A stretch of 25,807 nucleotides of DNA, taken from assembly GCA_004325065.1 (NCBI GenBank), contig PITI01000066.1:1-25807 (forward strand), written 5' to 3'. This DNA comes from Hamiltosporidium magnivora (lineage: Eukaryota > Microsporidia > Dubosqiidae). Below the pieces are notes generated by a model that was given only the letters and a program-made list of their open reading frames with translations, made no database searches and had not been told where the DNA came from. This document shows positions 10,604 to 21,231 of this stretch, in pieces (the first letter of the stretch is position 1; the number at the start of each line of letters is the position of its first letter). The position numbers and the translations under genes were made by a program.

Positions 10604-10923
10604 AGAAAATCTCTATAAAGTTTTTATTAGAAGAGGCAGTGATAGCTCTTTAATAGAATTCGATGGAAAGTAGAAAATTATTTGCGGAAATTGCATTAAG
10701 AAGTATAATACGAGGAAGTATTTTACCATTAGAACCACCCGTAAGACTGGAAGCTCATTTCTTAACATAACCGTTTGTATCTTTAAGACCAACATTTTTC
10801 AGAGCTATCTTTTCATCTTGGCTTCTTAATGCCTGTTTTTTTGGTTTTCTAAATATTTCTAGTTTTTAAAGTAAAGAATAAGAAAAATATTAAAACAAGA
10901 AAAAATGGTTTAAAAAAAATTGA
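10604..10923 (+). repeat. Dispersed repeat copy A
   Basis: This segment is homologous, in the same orientation, to about 16604-16925. Shared blocks include TAGAAAATT-TTTGC followed by ATTAAG-AGTAT, and at the right end AAGAAAA-ATGGTTTAA. Identity is good over the first 130 bases (about 70% by eye) and at the last 40, and poor between. Two plus-strand frames look protein-like in part (for example RKLFAEIALRSII at about 10665-10704), with stops. It is probably a fragment of a mobile element; the family is not recognised. Confidence 0.6.
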
Positions 10924-11335
10924 GTAAATAAAAGAATTTTAAATTATAAATTTTATATAAAATATTGTTTTTAAGGCGTTTGCGGGATTTTTTATGGTTT
11001 TAGAATGAGGCTCTGGTCTGGAACCGGTTCTACAGTTAGTACCGAAATCAAATTCTTCGATACTACTTCATGAATATCAAAAAGAGAATGATGAAAGAGG
11101 CGAAAAAAAGAAAACAAAGTATGTAATATATAAGGAAATTACATAGATTCCAATGCCTGTTTGCAATATAATACAAGTAAAAACAATAACTAAAATAATA
11201 AGGTAACAAATAAATACGATAAATTATAGAAGAAAATTTCTTAATAAATTTTAAATAAACCCAAGAATGAAATTCGTAATCTACTAGACCTTTTCTTATT
11301 CATCTTTTTTAATGTTTCACTTCTTGCGGAACAGT
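10924..11335. other. Spacer downstream of the secreted-protein gene
   Basis: AT-rich, apart from a patch at 10975-11050 of more balanced composition. On the minus strand that patch gives a short protein-like stretch ending in a stop, too short to call. No gene is recognised. Confidence 0.45.
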
Positions 11336-11959
11336 TTAATCGGTTTCTTTTTCTGTTACTGCACCAAGGTTTTCAATTGTACTTTCATTTTCGAGTACTT
11401 CTCCTATTTCGACAACACAATCATACTTTTTGCACTTTATTGTGAGCCATTCGTTTGCTATTGCTTCATTTTCTTCCATTATAGGTAAATCGAACGTTCC
11501 GGATGATTCAACCTCTTCTTTATCTCTTAGATTTTCAGATATTATGGGTTTCTGCGATCTCTTATTTTCACCAAACGAATATCTTTCATTGCCTAGATCA
11601 CTTCTTTCACTTGCCAAGGGATTTACTTCTGACATACTATCATCTGAACTCGAAATAGAAACTGGTTTATGGCCTTTAAATTTTTCAAAAATGGTGTTTG
11701 CTATATAAGACAGAATCGCTTCGTTAGCATTTAATGAAGTTTTCGTGGATTCATTAGAAATCTCACCATTTGTTAAAGAAGAATTTTCATATTTATTGAA
11801 GTGAGCAAAGGCTGCTGAATCTAAAGTCGATCCAACATCATTTAATGAATCAATACTTGACCTGCTTTCTATTAACTCCTCTTTCTTATCAAGCATATCA
11901 CTTCCACTTGCACAGTTTATCAAACTTTCGTAAAAGAAAAAACACAAAGCAAACAACAT
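11336..11959 (-). CDS. Small acidic protein with signal peptide, unknown function
   Basis: I do not recognise this 207-residue protein. It opens with a classic signal peptide: a hydrophobic core MLFALCFFFY, then a likely cleavage site near residues 17-18. The rest is hydrophilic, Ser/Glu/Asp/Asn-rich and probably largely disordered. The exceptions are a short helix-like stretch (about 80-94, AILSYIANTIFEKFK) and a more structured C-terminus (170-190) with one Trp and a CKKYDC pair (C176, C181), which could form a disulfide. There is no membrane segment after the signal and no retention signal at the C-terminus. A frame of 208 codons is far beyond chance here, and a CCCC run 8 bases before the ATG matches the other genes. 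Likely exported: a spore wall, secretory-pathway or host-directed protein. Coding status is secure; the role is inference. Confidence 0.75.
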   Translation of the reverse strand: MLFALCFFFYESLINCASGSDMLDKKEELIESRSSIDSLNDVGSTLDSAAFAHFNKYENSSLTNGEISNESTKTSLNANEAILSYIANTIFEKFKGHKPVSISSSDDSMSEVNPLASERSDLGNERYSFGENKRSQKPIISENLRDKEEVESSGTFDLPIMEENEAIANEWLTIKCKKYDCVVEIGEVLENESTIENLGAVTEKETD

Positions 11960-11967
11960 TACTTTAA

Positions 11968-11971
11968 GGGG
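11968..11971 (-). promoter_or_regulatory. CCC-like start-proximal signal of the secreted-protein gene
   Basis: The minus strand reads TCTCCCC, eight bases, then ATG. This is the same arrangement as before the ThrRS gene and supports both the gene call and its start. Confidence 0.55.
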
Positions 11972-13874
11972 AGACTAATTTTTTGAATTTATAGAAAATG
12001 ATTGATTAAGAACGAAAATATTCCTTGAAAATCATTATAATTTACTTATTTGGGCAAAAGGCATATTAAGTTTTCTGTAAAAAAAAATATTCAAGTTGAT
12101 AGAAAGAAAAAAGAAAAAATAATACGTTGAATCTAAAAACTTTAGGTTTTCTATAAATTTCAATGTATTATTATAAATATATTTAGCGTGAATTGAAACC
12201 TAAAATAATATACTCGAGAATGAATGTCATTTAAAATATATTAGTCTTTAAATGACATGCTATGACAAATTGGAACAAGAAAGTCTAACTCAAAAGTTAT
12301 GTAAAGATTAAATATTAAGGGTATTCGGTTATTAGTGCTGTGAACACCACAGAAAAAACATATTCTAAACAAATCTCTTGCTATATATTTTAATCATACG
12401 AATATTTGATAAATACCAGTGTATATAATAGCCGTAAAATGTTTGATATTTATATTTCATGATTGGATGCCTGAAATTTATTATAAGGAACCAAATAAAG
12501 ACAGCAATTTTATGAATTTCAAATATAAATTCTTAATGTCTATTTCTATAAAAACTAAAAATAAGAATTACAATAAATGTTGGATTGATTCATCTATACA
12601 TACTTTTACTTAGAGAGAATGTCTCTAATTTGTATTTTCTGCCTACATATTTTCCCCATTCATAAAAAATTTACATGGATATATTTCGTCACAATATTTT
12701 ATTTTAAATTTCTTGTGTTGATAGAACTGATTGTAGATTTAGGAATGTTTTTTTATGTTTTTATTGCAATTTGGTTGCTAACAAGCTTCTTGAAAGTATC
12801 CGAGTTATACTACAGACTAGATTAAAATTTCTTTAATCGAAATATATTCCCTTTTTTTTTTAGCCAAATCAAGCTATTAAAACACTTAAAACTGCGATCT
12901 GTAATACTTGGGATTTGTGATATATTTCTTCGCCATTTTAACCGCCATGTCTAAATAGAAAATAGTTATATTGGAATATGAAAAGATCAAGGCAAACATT
13001 TATCATCGTTTAAAACTGTCAAAATTATTTTGATAACTAAATAAAAGTGCTCGTTTCTAGGGTTACGTTTAACGATTCTAAGAAAACATTTATCTGTCTG
13101 TAAATTTTTTGATAAACCGTTCAAGATTTACTTTTTGTTGCTTAGCAACTTTTGGCAACCCTTTTTATTTGATCGTGTATTTCCAACTAATATAGTTTTT
13201 TTGATATCTGTTGTGTTTCAAAAGATTTGATCATTAAGAACGTATGATTTGTTACAGCAATTTTGCCACTCGTAAATTATTTCAAAAGTTAAGCACGTAA
13301 TATTCAGAAGTTGGTATCGAAAGTGTCTTTTTCCCGTGATTTCAGATATATGAGAAAGTCTATAATGCATTTGTGGAAGATTTCTTATGTTAAACAAAAT
13401 TTTATAGAAAATTTATCAAGCTCGTTAGACATGTATTGTGTAAATCAGCCTTCACTTTAGTCGTATGTAGCTGTTCTTTATAGTAAAAACAGCAAAATCT
13501 TGGTAATATTATGCTGTTTTCCAATAATATATTCTAAATCATAGATATCACAGAGAGTTTTCAGTTTTAAAGCGTTAAATTCGTTTACTTTTTGTATAAA
13601 TCCGAATAACTTTAAGGTTCAAACTTTTTTTCTATTTGTAGTTTCTAAAAAAAATTAAACTACGTGTTTTATTCATCGAGAAACAAAATTTCAATTTTCT
13701 TTATCATATGACTTTTTTGTAGATATAATTGCAAGAAGTATATCTAAATATTTTGAAACAAACTCAAATTTATTTCTAACAACTCATCTTTTCTTCTTGT
13801 GTGCATGTATATATGTAGTATACGACTAGTAGTCAATTGAAATGAAAATGTTTCTTGATTTTAACTAACATAAT
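11972..13874. other. AT-rich spacer with no supported gene
   Basis: Small frames at 12419-12613 (+, opening with GTG) and 12619-12825 (+, hydrophobic, 68 codons) are within chance expectation and lack an upstream C-run. On the minus strand around 13100-13440 there are short protein-like fragments interrupted by stops, which may continue the decayed gene to the right. No RNA gene or repeat was seen. Confidence 0.5.
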
Positions 13875-14230
13875 TTACAATTTTACATATCCTATTAGCT
13901 CTACTTTTCCTTTGAAAATGGCATGAGGCGGTCTAACGCTTATTTCCATATCATTTCTGAAAGATCTATATTTGCATAATCTTTCATTCTCTTCTATCTT
14001 GTTCGAAATCCAAAAGTATTCTGTTTCTTTGCCGGTTGGGATATATATTCGGAACTATTCCCCTTTAATCTTCAAAATCTTGACATCTAAAAGCATCACC
14101 CATTAGTTCATTATTATCTTCAAACAAAGCATCTTAGTTTGCAGAATTCCATCTTTATCAATTTCTTAAAACTTTCACGTATTTTTATATCTTCTTAAGG
14201 TTGTTTTGATGCGTTTGACTTTTTTGATAA
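13875..14230 (-). pseudogene. Decayed protein-coding gene, family unknown
   Basis: The last 59 codons before the stop at 13875-13877 form a clean, protein-like minus-strand stretch containing YFWISNKIEENERLCKY and SVRPPHAIFKGKVEL. Upstream, the same theme continues in another frame (ELMGDAFRCQDFED, about 14068-14109) and then back in the first (KEIDKDGILQ-like), with several stops. The pattern of frame jumps and stops inside otherwise complex, charged sequence says pseudogene rather than noise. I cannot name the family; it could be a dead microsporidian orphan gene or part of a mobile element. Confidence 0.45.
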
Positions 14231-15377
14231 AATAAATATTATACTAATCTGAAGATAGCTAAGTAAAACATTAAAAAAATACCTAGAATTCACGTTACCT
14301 TTCCTTACACAAAAATACTAATTCTTATCTAGTTTTTTGTACTTTTCTTAAATTTTTAATTTACAATCGTGTTGAATTTACCAAAAACGCAAGATTTTAT
14401 GTCGAAATATTGCTAATTCTATACGATTCTTGTACCACAAATGCATATTATAATTTTTTCGTCAATGTCTTTGATGAAATAATAAATTGATCTCTATGTA
14501 ATTATTTGACGATAGTGAAAAAGTGTTTATAAATCAAGTATTTTTTAATATATTTACTTCAAACAAAGACAAAAATAGAAATAATCTGTTTATTTATTAT
14601 AGAAAAATTTATCTTGTCAAGTATGCGAAATTTATAAAATAGGTTACATTGTTTTTATAAGTTAGCAAAAACCGACTCAAAGACCGTTTATCGTGCCTTC
14701 GGGTTAAATATTAAAGTTTATATAGAATATTACTGATAGTTCGTAAATGCTAAATAATGCTTATATACAACAAAAATCGACTTTATTGTAAAATTGATTA
14801 CCTTAAGTTCACCTTTTTCCAAAAAATATCAATGTAACATTTCGACCCAAATATGAAGTCGCATTGTAATTAAATCATTTGAAACAATTACAATCACATC
14901 CAAAATATAAATTAATTAAGATCTTTTACAATATTTATATTTTTATTTAGGTTAAAAATCAATTATAATTACACCATGTAAGCAGATGAATCTTACATTA
15001 CTCTCTATTTTTTAAAAAAACCAAGAGTTAATCACATAGAAATCACTACTTATATATAAATAGATCAATATTAGTTATAAACAATGTATCGTAAAATTCT
15101 GTATCTAAGAACGTAAGATGCTTTCATTGCTTAATATATAAATATATTTTATAAAAAAAAAATTACAGCTATGCGATTAAGCAGTTTACTACAATATAAA
15201 AAATAGAAATGTATTTCGAGAAGCATGGGAAAGTGATTAATATGCTAATTCCTTTGAAAAAATAGATTATCGGGCGTTCTTTGTGTAAATACGCTTAAAA
15301 AGATTGCACGTACGACATAAAGAAATGACCGAGTCAATACATTACTTCTATAAGATAAATACACGTAAATCCTCAAA
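14231..15377. other. AT-rich spacer, nothing recognised
   Basis: Very AT-rich. No open frame, repeat or RNA gene could be supported. Confidence 0.55.
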
Positions 15378-15996
15378 ATGAATTGGAAATCTTTAGTTCT
15401 AGAAGTTTATAGAAATGAATTTGCAGAAATAAGAATGGATATCATAATAACGGGTGTCAAATCTGAAAATATAGACGGGGAATTTGTTTTTAGATAGAAT
15501 TTCAAGAAAAAAAGCTAAATCAAGTCGGATTTGATTCACAGAGTTTTGTTTAAATCATTTAAGCTGAAAAATCAAAAGCCATGATTCTGTACCATATAAA
15601 TTGATCATTATCAACAAAATATGTGAATATTTAATTTGAAATGTGATGATGCTTATTGATTTTTACTATGTAAAAAGGATTTATCTCAATAAAATAACAT
15701 TCATAAAGAAAGAGAAATATGACACTAGGCAGTACTCGAAGAAACAATCTGCATAAATTATTCCAATCAAAAATAAAATCGAGTTTAAGAATAGGTTTGG
15801 AGTGAGTGATTGAACTGCTATCATTCGATTTTGTACGAAAAAATGCAGTAAAATGAAGTTTAACACAATTTAAAAAACCATAATCAAAGATGAGCAAGAC
15901 TCCAAACTAGTAATTACACTAGATGAAACCTCTGGTTTTGAATGTTGTACCGAAGAACAAATCTACGATAGAAATCAATCCAGATTTATGATTTAA
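15378..15996 (+). pseudogene. Decayed protein-coding gene, family unknown
   Basis: It begins with a 39-codon stretch from an ATG at 15378 (MNWKSLVLEVYRNEF..., ending at 15497). After disrupted sequence, a second frame runs from 15646 to 15996: 116 codons with only three internal stops, against about ten expected by chance. This frame holds complex sequence such as KLVITLDETSGFECC near 15900-15945. The two parts are in different frames, so at least one indel is needed. An 88-codon frame on the other strand (15631-15897) is treated as its shadow. I recognise no domain. Confidence 0.45.
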
Positions 15997-16603
15997 TAGA
16001 AATTCAGAGGTAAAACGGTTGAATAGGGCAATTAAATTTCAAAAATTAGACTTAACATGAAATTTAGATAATTGTTATTCCGCTGATATAACCTAATTTA
16101 GAAATTGTATATCAAAGGATTATAAGTAATTTCTATTTAATTGTTTTTAAAAAAATGTCGAATCCATTTCCCAATCAAATTAGATAAAAAATAAAATTAA
16201 ATTTTTAATGAATCAATTATTTCTTCTCTGAACTTTTTCATAATAAGGTTAAATTTTTTTATTTATATTTATCTTTTGGAAGAAAAAAAATATTGCATTT
16301 TGACAGGTAAAATTTTATCAAGAGCAAACTGATGTGATAAATGTGTATTAAAGAATTAAAAACGGTTAATTTTCTAAAATTTATCTTTCAAAATCAATCA
16401 CAATTTTGAGCTTAAAATGTATAATAATAAAATTAATATTTTTTTAAAAGCGCACTTGGAAATCGAGGAAAATATGTGACTTGTATGAAAAATGATGCGG
16501 ATGTACACTTCATTCGTTTAAAATATATCCTGTGGCGTGTTGCTATTAAAGAGAGTTTTTGACAGCAATCAAAAGACGAAAAAAAAGTAAAATGGTTGGT
16601 TTT
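15997..16603. other. AT-rich spacer
   Basis: No gene, RNA or repeat recognised. A patch near 16480-16570 has somewhat more G+C and leads into repeat copy B. Confidence 0.5.
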
Positions 16604-16925
16604 ATGAGGAAAAACTTTTGAAAGAAGTTTTTAGAAGGGGTAAGCATAGATCCTAATATAATGGGAAATAAATAGAAAATTGTTTGCAAAAATCGTATTA
16701 AGCAGTATCATTATGCCGATGATTTCATATTGGGAAAAAATGAAGATTTAAAGCTCGTTTCTTTTTTTACATAGTTTTTATTCTTAATGGGGTATTTATT
16801 TGTTTTTTTTTGATTTATCGATTAATGATCGTTTATTTCTTTTTATTTTGCTTTTGAAATAATTTGCATTTCTTAATATAAGAAAAATTAGAAGCTACAA
16901 GAAAATGGTTTAAGAGAAAAAATGT
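16604..16925 (+). repeat. Dispersed repeat copy B
   Basis: Direct-orientation homolog of 10604-10923. The shared left part has TAGAAAATT-TTTGC then ATTAAG-AGTAT, and the shared right end reads ACAAGAAAATGGTTTAA. Translation in one frame gives RKLFAKIVLSSII, against RKLFAEIALRSII in copy A, so the two derive from a common, possibly coding, ancestor. The hAT-like MITE begins only about 20 bases beyond its right end. Confidence 0.6.
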
Positions 16926-16946
16926 GGTAAACAAATATATTTAGAT

Positions 16947-17156
16947 AAGCGTTTCTTAACCGAGAATGCGGAGGGGATTTTTTTGGAGTACGTCCGAAGC
17001 CCCTGTCAAAAGCTTAAGCCTACAAAGGTATGCAATTTGCATATTTTTTTAAATGAACAACAAATTTGCAAAAATCCGAAAACTTTTTCTTGGGGGGTGC
17101 GGAGACTAATTTTTAATTAAAGAGGTGCGGCTCACTTAAAAGGTTAAGAACCACTG
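16947..17156. mobile_element. hAT-like MITE (non-autonomous DNA transposon), 210 bp
   Basis: Terminal inverted repeats face each other: AAGCGTTTCTTAACC at 16947-16961 and GGTTAAGAACCACTG at 17142-17156 (the reverse complement of the latter is CAGTGGTTCTTAACC, 12 of 15 identical). The CAGTGGTTCTTAACC end is the well-known terminus of Charlie-type hAT elements. The 8 bases outside each end, ATTTAGAT (16939-16946) and ATTTGTAT (17157-17164), match at 6 of 8, as expected for an old 8-bp hAT target duplication. The inside is G-rich near both ends and encodes nothing, so movement would have needed a transposase from elsewhere. Confidence 0.7.
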
Positions 17157-17164
17157 ATTTGTAT

Positions 17165-18059
17165 GTATCAAATTGACCTAATATATTATTTTTGGTGTTT
17201 AACAGTGAAAAAAAATGTGGTTGTGGAATGGGTTCGACAATAAATGAACATTTTTTAGAACCCAACTTTTTTTAAAATTGATCATGTACTTGATTTCGAC
17301 CAAATGAAATCCCCTGGAAGTATTAATTGCAAATCGCTTAGCGATACCGTTTTTTCTCATTTTATCCTTTAATACATACAGTATCGAAAATTGGCCTCCT
17401 AAAAACATATTTTGTAAACTTTCGCTTATATCTAACTTATTTTGTTTATAACTTAAACTCTCGTTTGATTTTTTGAGATTTGCATTCAGATACGAATTAA
17501 GCATATCTATGCGCCGACTTGAAAATATAGAAGTTAGGTGTATAAAAATGATTTAAATCCATAAATCCACTTTTTTAACCCTAACTCTATCTTACCTATT
17601 TCACAGTGGTTTTGACCTGGTATTTGTCATGTGTGTTTCATAAATTCAAGCTTACCCATAACCATCATAGATTTGTGCTTTTCAACTGTGAACAAATAAT
17701 TTATTCTTATCAACCATTTAAATCAAAGATTTGTGATTAGATAATGATTTTAATTAACTTACTATGATTTTTAGATTTGATTTAAGCTCATTTTTGGGAC
17801 TAATTTGAAAATATTGCATCGAAAAAAGAGATGTTTGAACAAAATTGTAATGAAATTCTATAACATATCTTTTTCATATGAGTTGTGCAGACAAGAAATT
17901 AATCAGAATAAAGATTTATGGAAAGGTTGCAAAAATAAAAATGGTAATCTATTATACAAATATAAATCGATTTTAGCACCGATGTAATAACAACCAAGCG
18001 AACAAACCCTTACAAAATTCTTTGCTATCTCACTTTTTTATAAAGCTTTCAAAAAATTA
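17165..18059. other. Spacer right of the MITE
   Basis: It contains a 101-codon minus-strand frame (17199-17504) with an ATG but no upstream C-run and no recognisable domain. At this base composition one frame of that length per window is roughly what chance gives, so I do not call it a gene. A 60-codon plus-strand frame at 17805 opens with TTG and is also not supported. Confidence 0.4.
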
Positions 18060-18442
18060 TTAAGAGCGGCAAAAAAACATCCGTGCGTTTATTTTAGAAG
18101 CCTTTTGACTCAACTTTAGGCCTCTTCTAAAATAATTTTTTAACTGTTCAAAATTCTGTCTATAGAATTCCTGATGACTAACCTTTTGAGAAATTATATA
18201 CTTCGTGTCATTACTACCTTGTTTTTTCGACAGAATGATTGTAAGATTTGAATATCGAGACGTCTGCTCAATAAAAAGAGTGATTCTTGGCTAATGCCAG
18301 GGTTTAAGGTTTGGAATAATGTATTTCTGACTTTCTGTTCCGAAATAGATAGTTTTTCAAATATGTATCGACTATGATAGGAATTCAATAATAAAATTTT
18401 TTTCCTTAGCATTACATTCAACCTGTTTAGCAAGCCGCTCAT
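18060..18442 (-). pseudogene. Frameshifted small gene, unknown
   Basis: An 82-codon frame from the ATG at 18442 (MSGLLNRLNVMLRKK...) ends at 18194. From about 18230 an overlapping frame takes over and stays open to a stop at 18060-18062, carrying similarly complex, basic sequence (VSHQEFYRQNFEQLKNYF, then RRGLKLSQKASKINAR). One indel near 18225-18235 would join them into a protein of about 127 residues. There is no C-run before the ATG and no domain I recognise. It is either a recently broken gene, a retroelement fragment or an assembly error. Confidence 0.4.
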
Positions 18443-19513
18443 TAATTATGTTCTTAAAACAACAAACTTTTGTTTTATAGTATCTATCAATTAAATTAAG
18501 TTGTTATATCAATCGTTAAAAAGTCTTTTTAATAGAATCTATATTAAATTTAATTTTTTTATTAAATTATCCCATATTGATCTTCTCAACAAATGAGAAA
18601 TTAATACATATTTAGTTTTGCTTAAAAATATTTTGCTTGCTTCTAGATCGGTTTCATATTTGCGATTTCAAAAAAAATATTTGGGTAAACAAATATCTAT
18701 TGATACAATCGTAAAATAATATGGTAAATAAGAAATTTTTTAAATGCTTCATAGGAACTAAAATAAACAAGGTTTTTGAATTATAAGTTACCTATGAAAT
18801 CGATAGTGTGGCGAATTAATTTATGGTTTTTAAATATTATTTAATAATTACACATTCACTAACAATATTTTTAAAAATAAATCGAACTCAAATTCTGGCT
18901 CTAAAAATTTTGCTCGTTTTAATATTTTCTTACATCTCTTTAACCCCTATATGTTATTCTCTAATCTTACTCTTCTCAAAAATAGGCTATAATATATTTT
19001 TCTTGTATTTCCTCAAAATTTAAATGGGTGTTACTAACTTACACGAACTTGCATACAATAGATATGGCCAAACGAAATATAAATTAATTCATATAAATAT
19101 TATAACTATACTACGGTTTATTAATTCGTCAAATATATTTCTATATTCTAAACTATGATTTGATCAATAAAAAATCTTACTATAATTGGTCGAAGATTCT
19201 TAAAATATGATTTCATATTGCTAATACAAACATTCATAGATTGATATTTATTTTTATTGAATTAAGATTGCTATTCCATAATATATTTCTGCATTCAGTT
19301 AAAAAATATATAAATCTAAACAATTACTAAAAAAAAATTTTAGTTAAATACAAATTAAATGAATTTGAATTAATAATGTCTGTATTAGGTTAAAAACTGA
19401 AATATTTTCAGGACAAATAACATTATGAATTGTGAAATAATATAAATTTTACTCAAATTGATGCGAATTGTGCAGACATTCAAGATTAAAAAAATGATAT
19501 AGAGATCCTAATT
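18443..19513. other. AT-rich spacer
   Basis: A hydrophobic 66-codon plus-strand frame at 18823-19023 is the only candidate. It begins with ATG and could form two membrane spans, but it is short, of low complexity and lacks an upstream signal. Nothing else was seen. Confidence 0.5.
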
Positions 19514-21229
19514 TTATTTTTTAAGCTTGATTTCTTCTGTATTCCTCATCATATAATCATACCCATGTCCTTTTTTAAGCTTATTTTGTAAAACAAATCT
19601 GACTTTTTTATTAAATTCATTTATGAAGTTTACCTCATCATCATTTAAAATATTTAAATCCATCATTTTAAGTTGCAATGGCGCCATAGTAAGATTTTCT
19701 AATTTAAAAAAGTTTTCATCTTTTTTAACAACAACAAGGTCTTCTATTCTTATTCCATAATCATTCTCTTTATAAAATCCTGGCTCAATACTGAATATTT
19801 GATTTTCTTTCAACAAATCACCTTTCTGGTTTATTCCAGGCGGTGCTTCGTGTACATTTAAAAAATGACCTACACCATGCCCAGTACCATGACCAAAATC
19901 CTTTTTCTCATTCCATAAAAACATTCTAGCTAATGTGTCTAAGACAGAAGTATCCCTTTCTTTTGGAAGTACTTGTCTCATTGCAGCTAACTGTCCTTTC
20001 AAAACCAAAGTAAAATCATGTTTTTGTTCTTTTGTTGGTTCTCCCAAATGTATAGTTCTAGTTACATCTGTTGTTCCATAAAGATATTGAGAACCTGAAT
20101 CAATCAGAAAAAGATTTTTACTTTCCACAACTGTTTCACTTGCACGATGATGAACAATTGCAGCATTTGATCCATAAGCTGATATCGTATCAAAACTTGG
20201 TGATATAAACCCCGGTAGCTTTCGTTTGAATTCTTCCAGTTTATCTGCAATGTCCTTTTCGGTTTTACCAATATTATTTTCCATCCATTCAAATAGACCA
20301 CAAAGTGAAATCCCATCATTAATATGAGCAAGTTCGAAACCTTTTAATTCGATTTCATTTTTCTGGCTTTTTAATTCCCCAATTAAGTCACTTACTTCAA
20401 CTATTTTTTCACCCAATTCAGTAACAATGAAAGCATTACATCTGGAATTTACAAAAACCCGGGTTGCCTCGACACCTTTTAAAAAATCATAAAATTCTGA
20501 ATATTTCTTTATTTCCACATCCTTTCTTTCGATCTCTCGATCAATGAATATTATGGCTTTGTCATTTGAGATAATACTGTATGCATAAAATACCGGATTA
20601 TAATCAATATCACTTCCTCTCAGATTAAAAAGCCACGAAATACTATCTAATTCACTTAAAATAAAAACCTGGTCATCTGAAAGTTTTTCTCTCAATTTAT
20701 TTATTTTATCCATATAATTTGATCCAGTAATATTTTCATTCGAATTTACATCTAAAAATGTATTCGCTTTAATTTTTTCCAAATCAATTATCTCATTATA
20801 TGTTCTTTCTGGTTTATTCGGCCATATAGACTCTGTTAAATCATCATGAACAATCTCAACACCATTCTTTTCAAATTTACTTCTCATATCATTCAAACGA
20901 CTGTATGAAATATTTTTGTAATTTATAGCTATTTTTTTTATTCCGCCAATTGTTTGAACATATTCATAAATATTTTCATCGATTCCCATTTTTTTAAGTT
21001 TAAAATCATTGGAAAGTTCTTTTTCCGCTTGAATAAAATATCTTGAATCAGTATATAAAACAGATGAACCATTTTTTAAAATCAATGCCATCCCATTTGA
21101 ACCCGTGAAATGTGTTACGTACTCAATCAAATTATCAGAGGGTGAAATATATTCATTAATATGTTCATCTGCTAGGTTTATTATATATCCATCGTAATCC
21201 TTTGAAATAAGCAATTTATAGATTACCAT
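19514..21229 (-). CDS. Xaa-Pro aminopeptidase (aminopeptidase P, M24B), cytosolic APP1 type
   Basis: It removes an N-terminal residue that precedes proline, finishing breakdown of proline-containing peptides; a dimanganese enzyme of the cytosol. Numbering from the upstream in-frame ATG at 21241 (575 residues), there are two creatinase-like N-terminal domains (about 5-140 and 141-300) and a pita-bread catalytic domain (about 301-520). The five metal ligands are all present: D381, D392 (TTDVT), H455 (HGTGHGVGH), E486 (SIEPGFY) and E500 (IRIED). H464 is in LNVHE. The spacings D-D (11), D-H (63) and E-E (14) equal those of human APP1. The C-terminal tail after APLQLKMMD is also APP1-like. Two in-frame ATGs lie four codons apart, and the ACCC run sits between them, so I chose the second (21229). 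No signal peptide. Single exon. Confidence 0.96.
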   Translation of the reverse strand: MVIYKLLISKDYDGYIINLADEHINEYISPSDNLIEYVTHFTGSNGMALILKNGSSVLYTDSRYFIQAEKELSNDFKLKKMGIDENIYEYVQTIGGIKKIAINYKNISYSRLNDMRSKFEKNGVEIVHDDLTESIWPNKPERTYNEIIDLEKIKANTFLDVNSNENITGSNYMDKINKLREKLSDDQVFILSELDSISWLFNLRGSDIDYNPVFYAYSIISNDKAIIFIDREIERKDVEIKKYSEFYDFLKGVEATRVFVNSRCNAFIVTELGEKIVEVSDLIGELKSQKNEIELKGFELAHINDGISLCGLFEWMENNIGKTEKDIADKLEEFKRKLPGFISPSFDTISAYGSNAAIVHHRASETVVESKNLFLIDSGSQYLYGTTDVTRTIHLGEPTKEQKHDFTLVLKGQLAAMRQVLPKERDTSVLDTLARMFLWNEKKDFGHGTGHGVGHFLNVHEAPPGINQKGDLLKENQIFSIEPGFYKENDYGIRIEDLVVVKKDENFFKLENLTMAPLQLKMMDLNILNDDEVNFINEFNKKVRFVLQNKLKKGHGYDYMMRNTEEIKLKK

Positions 21230-21231
21230 AA

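Noticed and set aside
12619..12825. 68-codon hydrophobic plus-strand frame
   Set aside because: Low complexity, chance length, no upstream signal.
17199..17504. 101-codon minus-strand frame
   Set aside because: Has an ATG but no C-run and no recognisable feature; about one frame of this length is expected by chance in the window.
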